Assembly (NCBI GenBank): GCA_023251775.1 | Contig: JAHEYC010000018.1 | Location: 1-47,480 of the forward strand | Length of the DNA: 47,480 nucleotides | Reading direction: 5' to 3' | DNA from: Sphingobacteriaceae bacterium | Lineage (GTDB): Bacteria > Bacteroidota > Bacteroidia > B-17B0 > Aurantibacillaceae | Shown: piece by piece, positions 23,664-31,453 of the stretch | Layout: every line of letters begins with the position of its first letter | How positions within the stretch are numbered: position 1 is the first letter of the stretch | Notes under the pieces: model-generated | Told to the model about the DNA's origin: nothing | The model's database searches: none | The model's input: the letters and a program-made list of their open reading frames with translations, nothing else | Position numbers and translations under genes: made by a program

Positions 23664-24705
23664 AGTTACAAAACCCGATATCGGTTTGCCACCCGGAACA
23701 CTGGTGTACAATGGCAAAATAACTACCGAACGGGTAAAGATCACTCTTATAGAATACAATGATACAGAATTCTTTGAGCGTGAATTTTACGATCTGTCGG
23801 AATGTATGGTGCATGTAAAACAAGGCATGGTAAAATGGATAAATGTAGAAGGGATCCATAAAATAGAATTGATTGAAGCTTTAGGAAAACATTACGACAT
23901 ACATCCCCTCACCCAAGAGGATATTGTGAACATCGATCAACGTCCCAAATTTGAAGAGTACGCCAGTTACGCCTACAGCATCATGAAAATGATCACCTTC
24001 GACGGCCATGTTCATGCGGAACAATTATCGTTAATATTGACAGGAGAAACTGTGATATCTTTTCAAGAACCACATGGCGGTGATGCATTTGATGTGATAA
24101 GAACTCGTTTGCGACAAGCAAAAGGAAGAGTACGAAAATTAGGCTCCGATTATTTATTTTATTGTTTGATAGATGCGGTTGTGGATTCCTATTTCACCAT
24201 CATCGAAAAAATTGGTGATGCTGTTGAAGAGATCGAAGAAGAGATCATGAATAATGAGAACAAGCAATCGCTTAAAAAATTGTACGAATTAAAACGCGAA
24301 CTTATTTTTTTAAGAAAACAAGTTTGGCCAATGCGCGATATGATAAGTAATATGATCCGTTCCGAATCGGATTTTATTACCAAGGACACTCAAATATTTT
24401 TACGCGATCTTTTAGATCATAGCACACGAATTATTGATACCGTTGAAACTTATCGCGATCTGTTAAGCGGTATCATGGATGTATATTTAAGTAATACTTC
24501 CAATCGGATGAATGAGGTAATGAAAGTTCTCACCATTATGTCGAGTATTTTTATTCCCGTAACATTTGTGGCCGGAGTTTACGGAATGAATTTTCCGAAC
24601 ATGCCCGAGATACAATCGCCAAGCGGTTATGCTATTGTTTGGGGAATTATGATCGTGATGATGTTGGGGCAGATCATTTATTTCCGGAAGAAAAAATGGC
24701 TGTGA
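23644..24705 (+). CDS. corA: Magnesium/cobalt transporter CorA
   Basis: CorA is a pentameric inner membrane channel for Mg2+ (also Co2+ and Ni2+). The 353-residue protein has the cytoplasmic N-terminal funnel domain (about 1-285, with WINVEGIHKIELIEALGKHY and HPLTQEDIVNIDQRPKFEEY), a long helix (about 225-285), and two C-terminal membrane segments (about 292-312 and 326-345). The universal pore signature Tyr-Gly-Met-Asn lies between them (GVYGMNFPNMPE), and the tail is basic (RKKKWL). The ATG lies within the end of rsmI. A 15-bp inverted repeat right after the stop serves as the likely terminator against the convergent T9SS gene. Confidence 0.96.
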   Translation: MGKKRRKVTKPDIGLPPGTLVYNGKITTERVKITLIEYNDTEFFEREFYDLSECMVHVKQGMVKWINVEGIHKIELIEALGKHYDIHPLTQEDIVNIDQRPKFEEYASYAYSIMKMITFDGHVHAEQLSLILTGETVISFQEPHGGDAFDVIRTRLRQAKGRVRKLGSDYLFYCLIDAVVDSYFTIIEKIGDAVEEIEEEIMNNENKQSLKKLYELKRELIFLRKQVWPMRDMISNMIRSESDFITKDTQIFLRDLLDHSTRIIDTVETYRDLLSGIMDVYLSNTSNRMNEVMKVLTIMSSIFIPVTFVAGVYGMNFPNMPEIQSPSGYAIVWGIMIVMMLGQIIYFRKKKWL

Positions 24706-24710
24706 GCATG

Positions 24711-24771
24711 AAGTTTAGAAAGTTCATCAGTTTTGAAAGTTACAAAGTTAACTTTCGAACTTTCTAAACTT
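24711..24771. repeat. GAAAGTT-type inverted repeat, probable bidirectional terminator
   Basis: A perfect 15-bp inverted repeat (24711-24725 with 24757-24771) with an inner GAAAGTT (24735-24741) / AACTTTC (24750-24756) pair. It fills the gap between convergent corA and the T9SS type B gene. The iterated short-word style recalls the TTTCTGGTT arm in the riboswitch. Confidence 0.7.
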
Positions 24772-24783
24772 TCAACTTTTAAA

Positions 24784-26793
24784 CTAGAGTAAAGTAAAAG
24801 ATCCCTTCAACTCAATATACTCGCCTCTGGAATTCTTGTAGGTTATCAAATACACATAGGTATCATTTGGAGAACCGCTACCATCCCAACCTTTTGTATC
24901 GTCGTTGGTATTGAATAATTGATTTCCCCAGCGGTTGAAGATCTTTAAATTATAATCGCTCTTATCTACAAAATGCGTTACAGGTCTCCACACTTTATTT
25001 ACACCATTAGGCGCAAATGCAGATGGAATAAACACATCCGCTTCTACATACGTAGTAGCGCGATTTGAATTTGCTGTTTCGGCAATATTGTTTGGATTTC
25101 CCAAGGCTTCAATGGCAATTACCATGTACTCTACTTTTGATCCTTCCGAAGCGGCATCTTCTACATTATCGATGTATTCGTTCACAGGACCATTTGTATA
25201 ACCTGTAGGCTGCGAAGGGATCACATCATTCACAATTCTGTAAACGCTATACCCGCCTAAACCTCCGCCAAAAGCTGTATAATTATTCCAGGTTAATTTT
25301 TTCTCGAACATGCTTTGTTTTACATCGGCAACTTGTAACCAAACCGATTTTACAATAGCACTTTGTGTACGATCATTACCGCAACTATCTTTTGCTAATG
25401 CTTTATAATAATAATTACGCTCGCGTGTTTTTAATTTTGAATCATCAAATACGTAATTTGGTCCGCCCGTAAAATTAATGAAAGCAATTTTTTTATACGA
25501 GGTGCCATCTTCGCTTCGGTAAAGATCAAATCCGCTTCCCATTTTAATAGCATCCACAATAAATTTAATGCGAATGGTCTCATCACCCGTAACAGAAACC
25601 GAACTCACATAAATAAAATCGGGTGCAACGGTTTGGTAAGAAAAGAAATTAACACGATTGGATGAAGACGAAACTGTTTTATTTGCGTTGAAAGCGCGAA
25701 CGTAATAGGTAACATTTTTTGCGGGATCAACACCGGTATGCGTATAGAATGTATTATTGGTTGATCCTAAAAATTGAAATGCTCCACCATTTACCGAATA
25801 GTAAACGCGGTATTCCGAAACCGATGACCAACCTGAATAAGCTGTCCAACTTAATTGTGTTTGATACGCGCATTTATCGTAGGTATGATCCAAATAAATT
25901 GTTTTGTGCGGGAAATTCAATAAACCCGGTTTACCACAACTATCAATTGGTGCCGTTAAAAATTCTACAGGATTATTTAGCGCGGCTGTTGGTGTAAATG
26001 TATAAAGTGTCGTGAATTTTCCCGGAACAATATCCATAAGTGTATTCGTTGCCAATACTTGATAAATATTATAACCCCAACAATCTCCTGAAACAGAAGG
26101 TTGATATCCAATTACAGTTTGTCCATTTGGTAAAACACTTACTGAATCAACCAAGCTGCGTGTTGGTCCGTTCTTATCTTGAAAAATTCCACCCGGAACA
26201 TTTGAAATAGAAGTACAACCCGAACCATCTCCAATTACAACTTGGTAATTATAGGTTTGCGGCGTACAAATTGTAATTGAATCATTATACGAAAGATTTC
26301 CCGTGTTCAATAAATTTACCCAGGTTGCGCTTGGATATTCTCTTTGAATAGAAAAACTTACGGATGTACTTGCCAACGGTGGTTGATGCAATTGATTGTA
26401 GGATAAATGTGCAACGCCATCATTTGGATTATTTAAATTCAAAAAAATACTTTTTAATGTATCAGAAGGTGCAGAAATACTTGAGCCACCCGGACCAAAT
26501 TTTGTTCTCACAAAATAAAATTGACTTTGTGTATTTGCTGCAGTGGTTGTGTGAGTGAAAGATGCATTTCCAATAGAACCCATAGTTCCAATATTTGTAA
26601 ACGGACCACTTGCTAAAACAGAATGAAAGATCTCGTAACTAAAAAATAATCCACCCGGATCGTTGGTTGGGATCCAAGTTAAAATTACATTTCCGTTAGC
26701 TTGAACGGCCAAACAACGCAACTGAGGAGCAGCTACTTGCGCTTTCAAGAGGTTGAGGAGTAAAATAAATATGGCTATATGTCGTACTTTCAA
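24784..26793 (-). CDS. T9SS type B sorting domain protein with fibronectin-like repeats
   Basis: This 669-residue protein has an N-terminal signal peptide (about 1-19) and a series of fibronectin type III-like sandwiches; FN3-like strands such as VILTWIPTNDPGGLFFSYEIF, TQLSWTAYSGWSSVSEYRVYY and KKLTWNNYTAFGGGLGGYSVY are seen in outline. The end is the gliding motility-associated C-terminal domain (about 585-669): FIPSAFAPNGVNKVWRP, YNLKIFNRWGNQLF, WDGSGSPNDTYVYLITY and GSFTLL. That domain marks it as a T9SS substrate secreted to the surface or medium. Ligand unknown. A TAACTTTG -7 element lies 17 bp above the ATG. It is divergent from another T9SS cargo gene. Confidence 0.9.
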   Translation of the reverse strand: MKVRHIAIFILLLNLLKAQVAAPQLRCLAVQANGNVILTWIPTNDPGGLFFSYEIFHSVLASGPFTNIGTMGSIGNASFTHTTTAANTQSQFYFVRTKFGPGGSSISAPSDTLKSIFLNLNNPNDGVAHLSYNQLHQPPLASTSVSFSIQREYPSATWVNLLNTGNLSYNDSITICTPQTYNYQVVIGDGSGCTSISNVPGGIFQDKNGPTRSLVDSVSVLPNGQTVIGYQPSVSGDCWGYNIYQVLATNTLMDIVPGKFTTLYTFTPTAALNNPVEFLTAPIDSCGKPGLLNFPHKTIYLDHTYDKCAYQTQLSWTAYSGWSSVSEYRVYYSVNGGAFQFLGSTNNTFYTHTGVDPAKNVTYYVRAFNANKTVSSSSNRVNFFSYQTVAPDFIYVSSVSVTGDETIRIKFIVDAIKMGSGFDLYRSEDGTSYKKIAFINFTGGPNYVFDDSKLKTRERNYYYKALAKDSCGNDRTQSAIVKSVWLQVADVKQSMFEKKLTWNNYTAFGGGLGGYSVYRIVNDVIPSQPTGYTNGPVNEYIDNVEDAASEGSKVEYMVIAIEALGNPNNIAETANSNRATTYVEADVFIPSAFAPNGVNKVWRPVTHFVDKSDYNLKIFNRWGNQLFNTNDDTKGWDGSGSPNDTYVYLITYKNSRGEYIELKGSFTLL

Positions 26794-26809
26794 TTAGTTA
26801 TATAACGTA

Positions 26810-26817
26810 CAAAGTTA
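26810..26817 (-). promoter_or_regulatory. -7 element of the T9SS type B gene
   Basis: On the minus strand the sequence is TAACTTTG, matching TAnnTTTG, 16 bp above the start codon. No convincing -33 TTTG is seen at the expected spacing. Confidence 0.5.
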
Positions 26818-26841
26818 CAAAAAATTGCCCAAATGCTGTAA

Positions 26842-26873
26842 TTTGGCTTAAAGGGCAAAATTTGGTACATTTG
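26842..26873 (+). promoter_or_regulatory. Bacteroidota-type promoter of the 26893 T9SS gene
   Basis: TTTG (26842-26845), a 20-bp spacer and TACATTTG (26866-26873) give a full match to the phylum consensus. Transcription should begin near 26878, about 15 nt before the ATG. Confidence 0.75.
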
Positions 26874-26892
26874 GCTATAAACTATACGTATT

Positions 26893-27837
26893 ATGAAACA
26901 ACTTTTACTAGTATTTGGGGCAATTTTAACATTTAATTTAAATGCCCAAAACCCTGACCCTAATTTTGACCTACCTTGGATAACTAGCTCCATAGGATAT
27001 CCCGCAAAAGAGGCAACCGGCTGGGTTTCAACAAACGTTTTAACTCATGCATTAATTAGTGCAACTAATCCAACCACTGTAACTCAATCCGCTACAAACT
27101 GCGCAGGTACTTCTTCTATGCGTGTTGAAACCCAAAATTTCAACTTAGGTCCTTTACCTCCGGGATTTGTGGATGATACTTGCGGATTTGCTTTCACAGG
27201 TGGTCTTGTATTATTTCCTTCAGCTCGTTTGGTTGACGGCTTTGCTTATAACCAACGTCCTGTACAAATAACCTATTGTTATCAAACTGCACCAATTGCA
27301 GGAGATACTTCGGGTGTTGCTGTTTCGTTGTGGAAATGGAATGGTACAACACGCACCTATATTGGAGCTGCGAAAAAAACATATACATCTACAGTAACTG
27401 CTATGACCCCTGCAACTTTGACTATTGCTTATTCGAGCACACTAACTCCTGATAGTATGTGCATCTATGTTGCTTCAAGTTATAAATTTTCGGGTACAAC
27501 AATTCGTTACGGTGCAAAAAAAGGAAGTACGATCCATGTAGATAATTTTATTTATCCTGCATCAACTGTAGGAGTAAAAGAAACTTCGGTGAATGAAATG
27601 AATGTAGTTGCTTATCCAAATCCTGCGAACACATTATTTTATGTGAACACCGAAAGTTCGGATGCCAAGAATTTAGAGATCATTGATCTTACCGGAAAAG
27701 TATTAGAGCGTTTGCCATTTAACGACGGTAAAGTAAAAGCAGATGTAAGTAAATATTATATGGGCATCTATTTATATTCTGTTACCGATTCAAATAACCA
27801 ACGTTTAAAAACAGGTAAATTTACTATTACACATTAA
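26893..27837 (+). CDS. T9SS type A sorting domain protein, function unknown
   Basis: This 314-residue exported protein has a signal peptide (about 1-18, ending LNAQ), a central beta-rich domain (about 20-225) with no recognised catalytic motif, and a C-terminal sorting domain: VVAYPNPANTLFYVNT, LEIIDLTGKVLERL, DVSKYYMGIYLYSVTD and the final KTGKFTITH. The middle contains a cysteine pair region (TNCAGTSS, DDTCGFAFTG) and many Thr/Ser residues. It should be passed through T9SS and attached to or released from the surface. It has its own promoter at 26842-26873 and an intrinsic terminator directly after. It is probably monocistronic. Confidence 0.88.
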   Translation: MKQLLLVFGAILTFNLNAQNPDPNFDLPWITSSIGYPAKEATGWVSTNVLTHALISATNPTTVTQSATNCAGTSSMRVETQNFNLGPLPPGFVDDTCGFAFTGGLVLFPSARLVDGFAYNQRPVQITYCYQTAPIAGDTSGVAVSLWKWNGTTRTYIGAAKKTYTSTVTAMTPATLTIAYSSTLTPDSMCIYVASSYKFSGTTIRYGAKKGSTIHVDNFIYPASTVGVKETSVNEMNVVAYPNPANTLFYVNTESSDAKNLEIIDLTGKVLERLPFNDGKVKADVSKYYMGIYLYSVTDSNNQRLKTGKFTITH

Positions 27838-27853
27838 TTTATTTTATTAACGT

Positions 27854-27884
27854 AAGCCACTCTTAACGGGGTGGCTTTTTTTAT
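27854..27884 (+). terminator. Intrinsic terminator after the 26893 T9SS gene
   Basis: AAGCCAC (27854-27860) pairs exactly with GTGGCTT (27871-27877) over a 10-nt loop, followed by a T run. It lies just before the YqeY start. Confidence 0.85.
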
Positions 27885-27894
27885 TACATACATC

Positions 27895-28335
27895 ATGAAT
27901 ATTGAAGAAAGAATAAACGCTGATATTAAAACGGCCATGTTGGCAAAGGATGCTAAAAAACTGGAAGCATTAAGAGCAATTAAATCTGCTATTTTATTAT
28001 TAAAAACATCGCCCGAAGGTTTTACCGAAGAAACGGCAATGAAAGCCATTCAAAAAGAAGTGAAGAAACGTAAAGAGAGCGGCGATCTTTACACACAACA
28101 AAATCGCGCTGATCTTGCAGAGGTTGAAACTTACCAAGCAGGAGTTTTAGAAGAATATTTACCAAAGCAATTAAACGAGGCTGAAATAAAAACACAATTA
28201 CAAGCTATCATCACACAAGTTGGCGCAAGCGGTGCCGGTGATATGGGAAAAGTAATGGGTGTGGCTTCAAAACAATTTGCAGGTAAGGCCGATAATAAAT
28301 TGGTTTCACAATTAGTGAAACAATTATTAGGCTAA
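27895..28335 (+). CDS. GatB/YqeY domain-containing protein
   Basis: This 146-residue cytoplasmic protein belongs to the YqeY family, related to the C-terminal tRNA-binding domain of the GatB amidotransferase subunit. Typical features are INADIKTAMLAKDAKKLEALRAIKSAI, EEYLPKQLNEAEIKTQL and the ending GDMGKVMGVASKQFAGKADNKLVSQLVKQLLG in outline. The exact role is unknown; a link to tRNA is assumed from homology. I chose the ATG at 27895 (MNIEERIN); a TTG eight codons upstream would extend it through the terminator of the previous gene and is unlikely. Its stop codon interlocks with that of the convergent membrane protein gene. Confidence 0.92.
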   Translation: MNIEERINADIKTAMLAKDAKKLEALRAIKSAILLLKTSPEGFTEETAMKAIQKEVKKRKESGDLYTQQNRADLAEVETYQAGVLEEYLPKQLNEAEIKTQLQAIITQVGASGAGDMGKVMGVASKQFAGKADNKLVSQLVKQLLG

Positions 28336-29300
28336 ACTTTAGTTTTACCTAAAGAAGATAGTTCTTTTCCTATTCCCACGAACGACGTTAAATTCAAAGG
28401 GAATTCGAGGAAAACATGAAGGAAAGAAAGGAAGAACAATACTTTCAATCCAATATTATAATCATACGCATACAAGGCAATTGATAGCAACCAAAGACCA
28501 ACGGTTGCTATTAATATTTTTTTCGGGACCTGATGCCATTTGATGACTGATGTTTTTGAGAACCAGTTCAAATAATGATAAGTGTAAGCAAAGGCAACAA
28601 AGCGCATGATCACAAATCCGGCATTACTTGTATAAACATCACTAGCGCTAGTAAGTTCTCCCATATGAAAGAATTGTATCAGGCGCACATTCAATTCGGC
28701 AAACATGCTATAACTTTTTTGTGAATACTCGCTTACCTGATAAAATAAACCTTGAGGTTGCACCATAAAGATCACAACCGCGCAAGCAATAAGCGTAAGT
28801 ATGGAAATAATTCCCGGCCATGAACGTTCCTTTAAAGTTCCGTACAACATGAACAACCAAGTGAAAATAAATACATGAATGATGGTTGGAAGAAAAATAG
28901 CGATCCACGTAAAATACGTATTGCCATTATTCAAATAACTGATGGATATAACTGCCAAAACAAGTAGAGCAGCTCTATACAACCAATCCTTCATAAAAAC
29001 AAAAGCAATAGATGATAACAAACCAAATGCAATAAGATCGGGAAGATAACCAGTGCTTTTTTTGGTTGGATTAAAATTAAAATACACCATGATGATACAT
29101 GTTGCGGTTAAAATGAGGAAATCATATTTTCCCTTTGTGAAATAGCTCTTTTTATGCAGCCAACCAATCTCAGTAAGGTAATGTAAAGGACCTAATACCC
29201 CGTATGAAAAAAGAAAAAGTTCAAAGGGTACAAAAAAAGCAATAATGCAACTAATGATGATCAAACCTGTATTTACATGATGTATGGTAGAGCTATTCAT
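28332..29300 (-). CDS. Polytopic membrane protein with conserved-looking intramembrane histidines
   Basis: I do not recognise this 322-residue protein with certainty. It has about nine or ten hydrophobic segments. Histidines sit at or in membrane segments: GPLHYLTEIGWLH, IIHVFIFTWLF, YTYHYLNWFSK with KWHQVP, and FLHVFLEFPLN. The pattern loosely recalls the Brp/Blh carotene oxygenase type of membrane metalloenzyme, but I cannot establish homology. The ATG overlaps the stop of the upstream two-domain thioredoxin gene as TAATG, so the two are translationally coupled and may act together. The 3' end shares four bases with the YqeY stop. Confidence 0.7.
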   Translation of the reverse strand: MNSSTIHHVNTGLIIISCIIAFFVPFELFLFSYGVLGPLHYLTEIGWLHKKSYFTKGKYDFLILTATCIIMVYFNFNPTKKSTGYLPDLIAFGLLSSIAFVFMKDWLYRAALLVLAVISISYLNNGNTYFTWIAIFLPTIIHVFIFTWLFMLYGTLKERSWPGIISILTLIACAVVIFMVQPQGLFYQVSEYSQKSYSMFAELNVRLIQFFHMGELTSASDVYTSNAGFVIMRFVAFAYTYHYLNWFSKTSVIKWHQVPKKILIATVGLWLLSIALYAYDYNIGLKVLFFLSFLHVFLEFPLNLTSFVGIGKELSSLGKTKV

Positions 29301-30325
29301 TATTTCTTTTTAGGGTTTGGCTTATTATACTCAGTAACGAACTCTGCCCACTTTTTTGTTTTATAATGGTTATCGCCATAAAATATCAAACCCGGTTTAA
29401 TGAGATCTGCTGAAAAATAAAAATTGAACACATCTATGGTATTTAGTTTTTCGTCCAAAACACAGGTAGCAGGTAAAGAAAAACGATTATCACATATTTT
29501 TAACGAGAGAGAATGTAATGGGAAATTATTGATCACACTTTTAATGAATTTCTCTCCTTTGAATTCAATGGTATCGTTAACCTCGGCATTGAATTCAACC
29601 AAATAATATTTTTCGTTGATGATCTTGGCAATAGCGCTATCCATGAAGGTAGTTTTACTCATCACCTTACACGAATTGCAAAAGCTCGAAGTGATGTGCA
29701 CTAGAACTTTTTTCGGTTTTTTCTTTTGCAATTTATCCAGCTCTTTGAACGTATAGATCTTCACCGGCTTTTTACGAAAATTCGTATCATAAAATGTTTT
29801 GGCAAAATTGGTGCCGAATACTTCGTAATTTGTTGTACGCCATACATTCTCAACCATAAATACTAAAATAGGTTCCATTTTCTTTTCTTCAAGATAGCCT
29901 TGAGATAATAAATTGAACTCATAATTATTAGTGATAAAAGCCGTGGTTGGATAACTCAATTGGTTTCCCATTAATTTTAGCGCGAATTCGTGCGGCGTTT
30001 TTGGTTCTTTAGATGTAGGTTTATAAACTTTACCATTATACTCTATGGTATCCTTACCTTCAGCATCGAATTTTACGGGATAAAAATTTGTGTTTATATA
30101 TTCTGCAATGGCAGCATTTGAATATGTGGTACGCATCATGTGCTTACACCAACCACACCAATCAGTATAAAAATCAATAAGAAGCGGTCGCTGAAATTGC
30201 TTGTTCTTTTCTTGTGCTTCTTTGATACTTATCCATTTAACTAAACCATTAGTTTCTACAGCCTGGGAGAAGCCATGTTGAAACATTGTGAGAAAAGCGC
30301 TAATAATTATGGATAACCTTAACAT
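29300..30325 (-). CDS. Exported protein with two thioredoxin-fold domains
   Basis: This 341-residue protein has a signal peptide (about 1-20) and two tandem thioredoxin-like domains. Domain 1 (about 25-160) has the active site Cys57-Gly-Trp-Cys60 (FYTDWCGWCKHM). Domain 2 (about 190-325) has Cys216-Asn-Ser-Cys219 (SSFCNSCKVM). The halves are alike beyond the CxxC: FDAEGKDTIEYNGKVYK matches FNAEVNDTIEFKGEKFI, and LSYPTTAFI matches FSLPATCVL. This indicates an internal duplication. A periplasmic disulfide reductase or isomerase role is likely; the client may be the product of the coupled downstream membrane gene. The ATG gives a clean signal peptide. No strong promoter is seen. Confidence 0.85.
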   Translation of the reverse strand: MLRLSIIISAFLTMFQHGFSQAVETNGLVKWISIKEAQEKNKQFQRPLLIDFYTDWCGWCKHMMRTTYSNAAIAEYINTNFYPVKFDAEGKDTIEYNGKVYKPTSKEPKTPHEFALKLMGNQLSYPTTAFITNNYEFNLLSQGYLEEKKMEPILVFMVENVWRTTNYEVFGTNFAKTFYDTNFRKKPVKIYTFKELDKLQKKKPKKVLVHITSSFCNSCKVMSKTTFMDSAIAKIINEKYYLVEFNAEVNDTIEFKGEKFIKSVINNFPLHSLSLKICDNRFSLPATCVLDEKLNTIDVFNFYFSADLIKPGLIFYGDNHYKTKKWAEFVTEYNKPNPKKK

Positions 30326-30355
30326 TTTAATAATAGAAATTCGGTGCTTTAATTG

Positions 30356-30363
30356 TAAATTTG
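30356..30363 (+). promoter_or_regulatory. -7 element of the 30386 T9SS gene
   Basis: TAAATTTG matches TAnnTTTG, 22 bp above the ATG. No -33 TTTG stands at the usual spacing. Confidence 0.45.
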
Positions 30364-30385
30364 TATAAAAATAAAACTAATTATC

Positions 30386-31363
30386 ATGGTTAAAAAATTA
30401 CTTTCATTATTTCTTGTGTGTTTTATTGTTAAATCAGGAAGTGCTCAAAATTTCTCTTTAAAATATACATTTGCATCGGTAACTAATAGTTCGGGTCCGG
30501 TAGATCCAACACCAGCGCAAACTGCTGTAGGCGTTAGTACAAATTCGTGGACAGCTGTTGGAACCGGAACAAATTCATCGGGTGCCGGCTATTTTTCGTT
30601 TACAAATTGGGGCACAGGCGCTACTAATAGCGTTAATACAACATTCACCGGTTCTATTGATCCTGCAAAATATTACGAAGTTACACTTACACCACAAACA
30701 GGTTATAGTGTAAGTTTATCAAGGATGTCGTTTGGCGCAAGTCGATCGGGAACCGGCATTCGTCACTTTGCTGTAAGAACAAATAAAGACAGTTACACAG
30801 TGAATGTTGCTGCAACATATACGCCATTAAATTCGGCAGCGAGTACAACTGTAATTCAAATTCAGGGCGGCGATACTTTTTTTTGGTTTGATGATGCAAA
30901 CAGTAGTTCAGGACCTGCAGCAGGTTCGGCTGCAAATAATAGATGCGGCGCCAATTTTTCGGGACCAAATTATACCAATCAATCGAGTCCTTATACGATC
31001 AGGATCTACGCTTGGAATTCAGAAGCATCAGGAGGTACTTTTCGTATAGATTCATTGATGATCTATGGGGTTGCAACTTTTTCTGCTGCAGGTTTTGCAA
31101 ATATCTCTCATGATCTTAACGCTACGTTTAAATTATATCCGAACCCTAACAATAGTGGAATAGTTTATGTAGAATCAAAAAATGCCGATAAAGGAAGCAT
31201 TGAGATCGTGAACGTATTGGGAAAAGTGATCGCTCGCGAGGGCATTGAAAGTAATTACTCAACGGTAAAATTAGATGTTAGTTATTTATCTGAAGGAACT
31301 TACTTTGTAAGATACCGAAGTGGCGCTAAAGTTGTGACAGAGAAACTCATCATCGCAAAATAA
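30386..31363 (+). CDS. T9SS type A sorting domain protein, function unknown
   Basis: This 325-residue exported protein has a signal peptide (about 1-20, ending SGSAQ). A single beta-sandwich-like domain (about 22-240) contains motifs common to Bacteroidota extracellular proteins: FSFTNWGTG, YYEVTLTPQTGYSVSLSRMSF, RHFAVRTNKDSYT and FRIDSLMIYG. The end is a T9SS sorting domain: FKLYPNPNNSGIVYVES, IEIVNVLGKVI and GTYFVRYRSG ... KLIIAK. The central domain resembles the jelly-roll repeats often attached to secreted nucleases and hydrolases, but no catalytic residues are evident here. A strong terminator follows the stop. Confidence 0.87.
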   Translation: MVKKLLSLFLVCFIVKSGSAQNFSLKYTFASVTNSSGPVDPTPAQTAVGVSTNSWTAVGTGTNSSGAGYFSFTNWGTGATNSVNTTFTGSIDPAKYYEVTLTPQTGYSVSLSRMSFGASRSGTGIRHFAVRTNKDSYTVNVAATYTPLNSAASTTVIQIQGGDTFFWFDDANSSSGPAAGSAANNRCGANFSGPNYTNQSSPYTIRIYAWNSEASGGTFRIDSLMIYGVATFSAAGFANISHDLNATFKLYPNPNNSGIVYVESKNADKGSIEIVNVLGKVIAREGIESNYSTVKLDVSYLSEGTYFVRYRSGAKVVTEKLIIAK

Positions 31364-31381
31364 CAGAACTAATTTTGTATT

Positions 31382-31414
31382 AGGCCCGGTTGAATATTCA
31401 GCTGGGCCTTTTTA
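31382..31414 (+). terminator. Intrinsic terminator after the 30386 T9SS gene
   Basis: A 12-bp stem with two wobbles (AGGCCCGGTTGA with TCAGCTGGGCCT) closes on an ATAT loop and is followed by TTTTTATTT. Confidence 0.88.
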
Positions 31415-31453
31415 TTTAATTGCTCTAACAAAAAATAACTATCTTTAAAGTAA

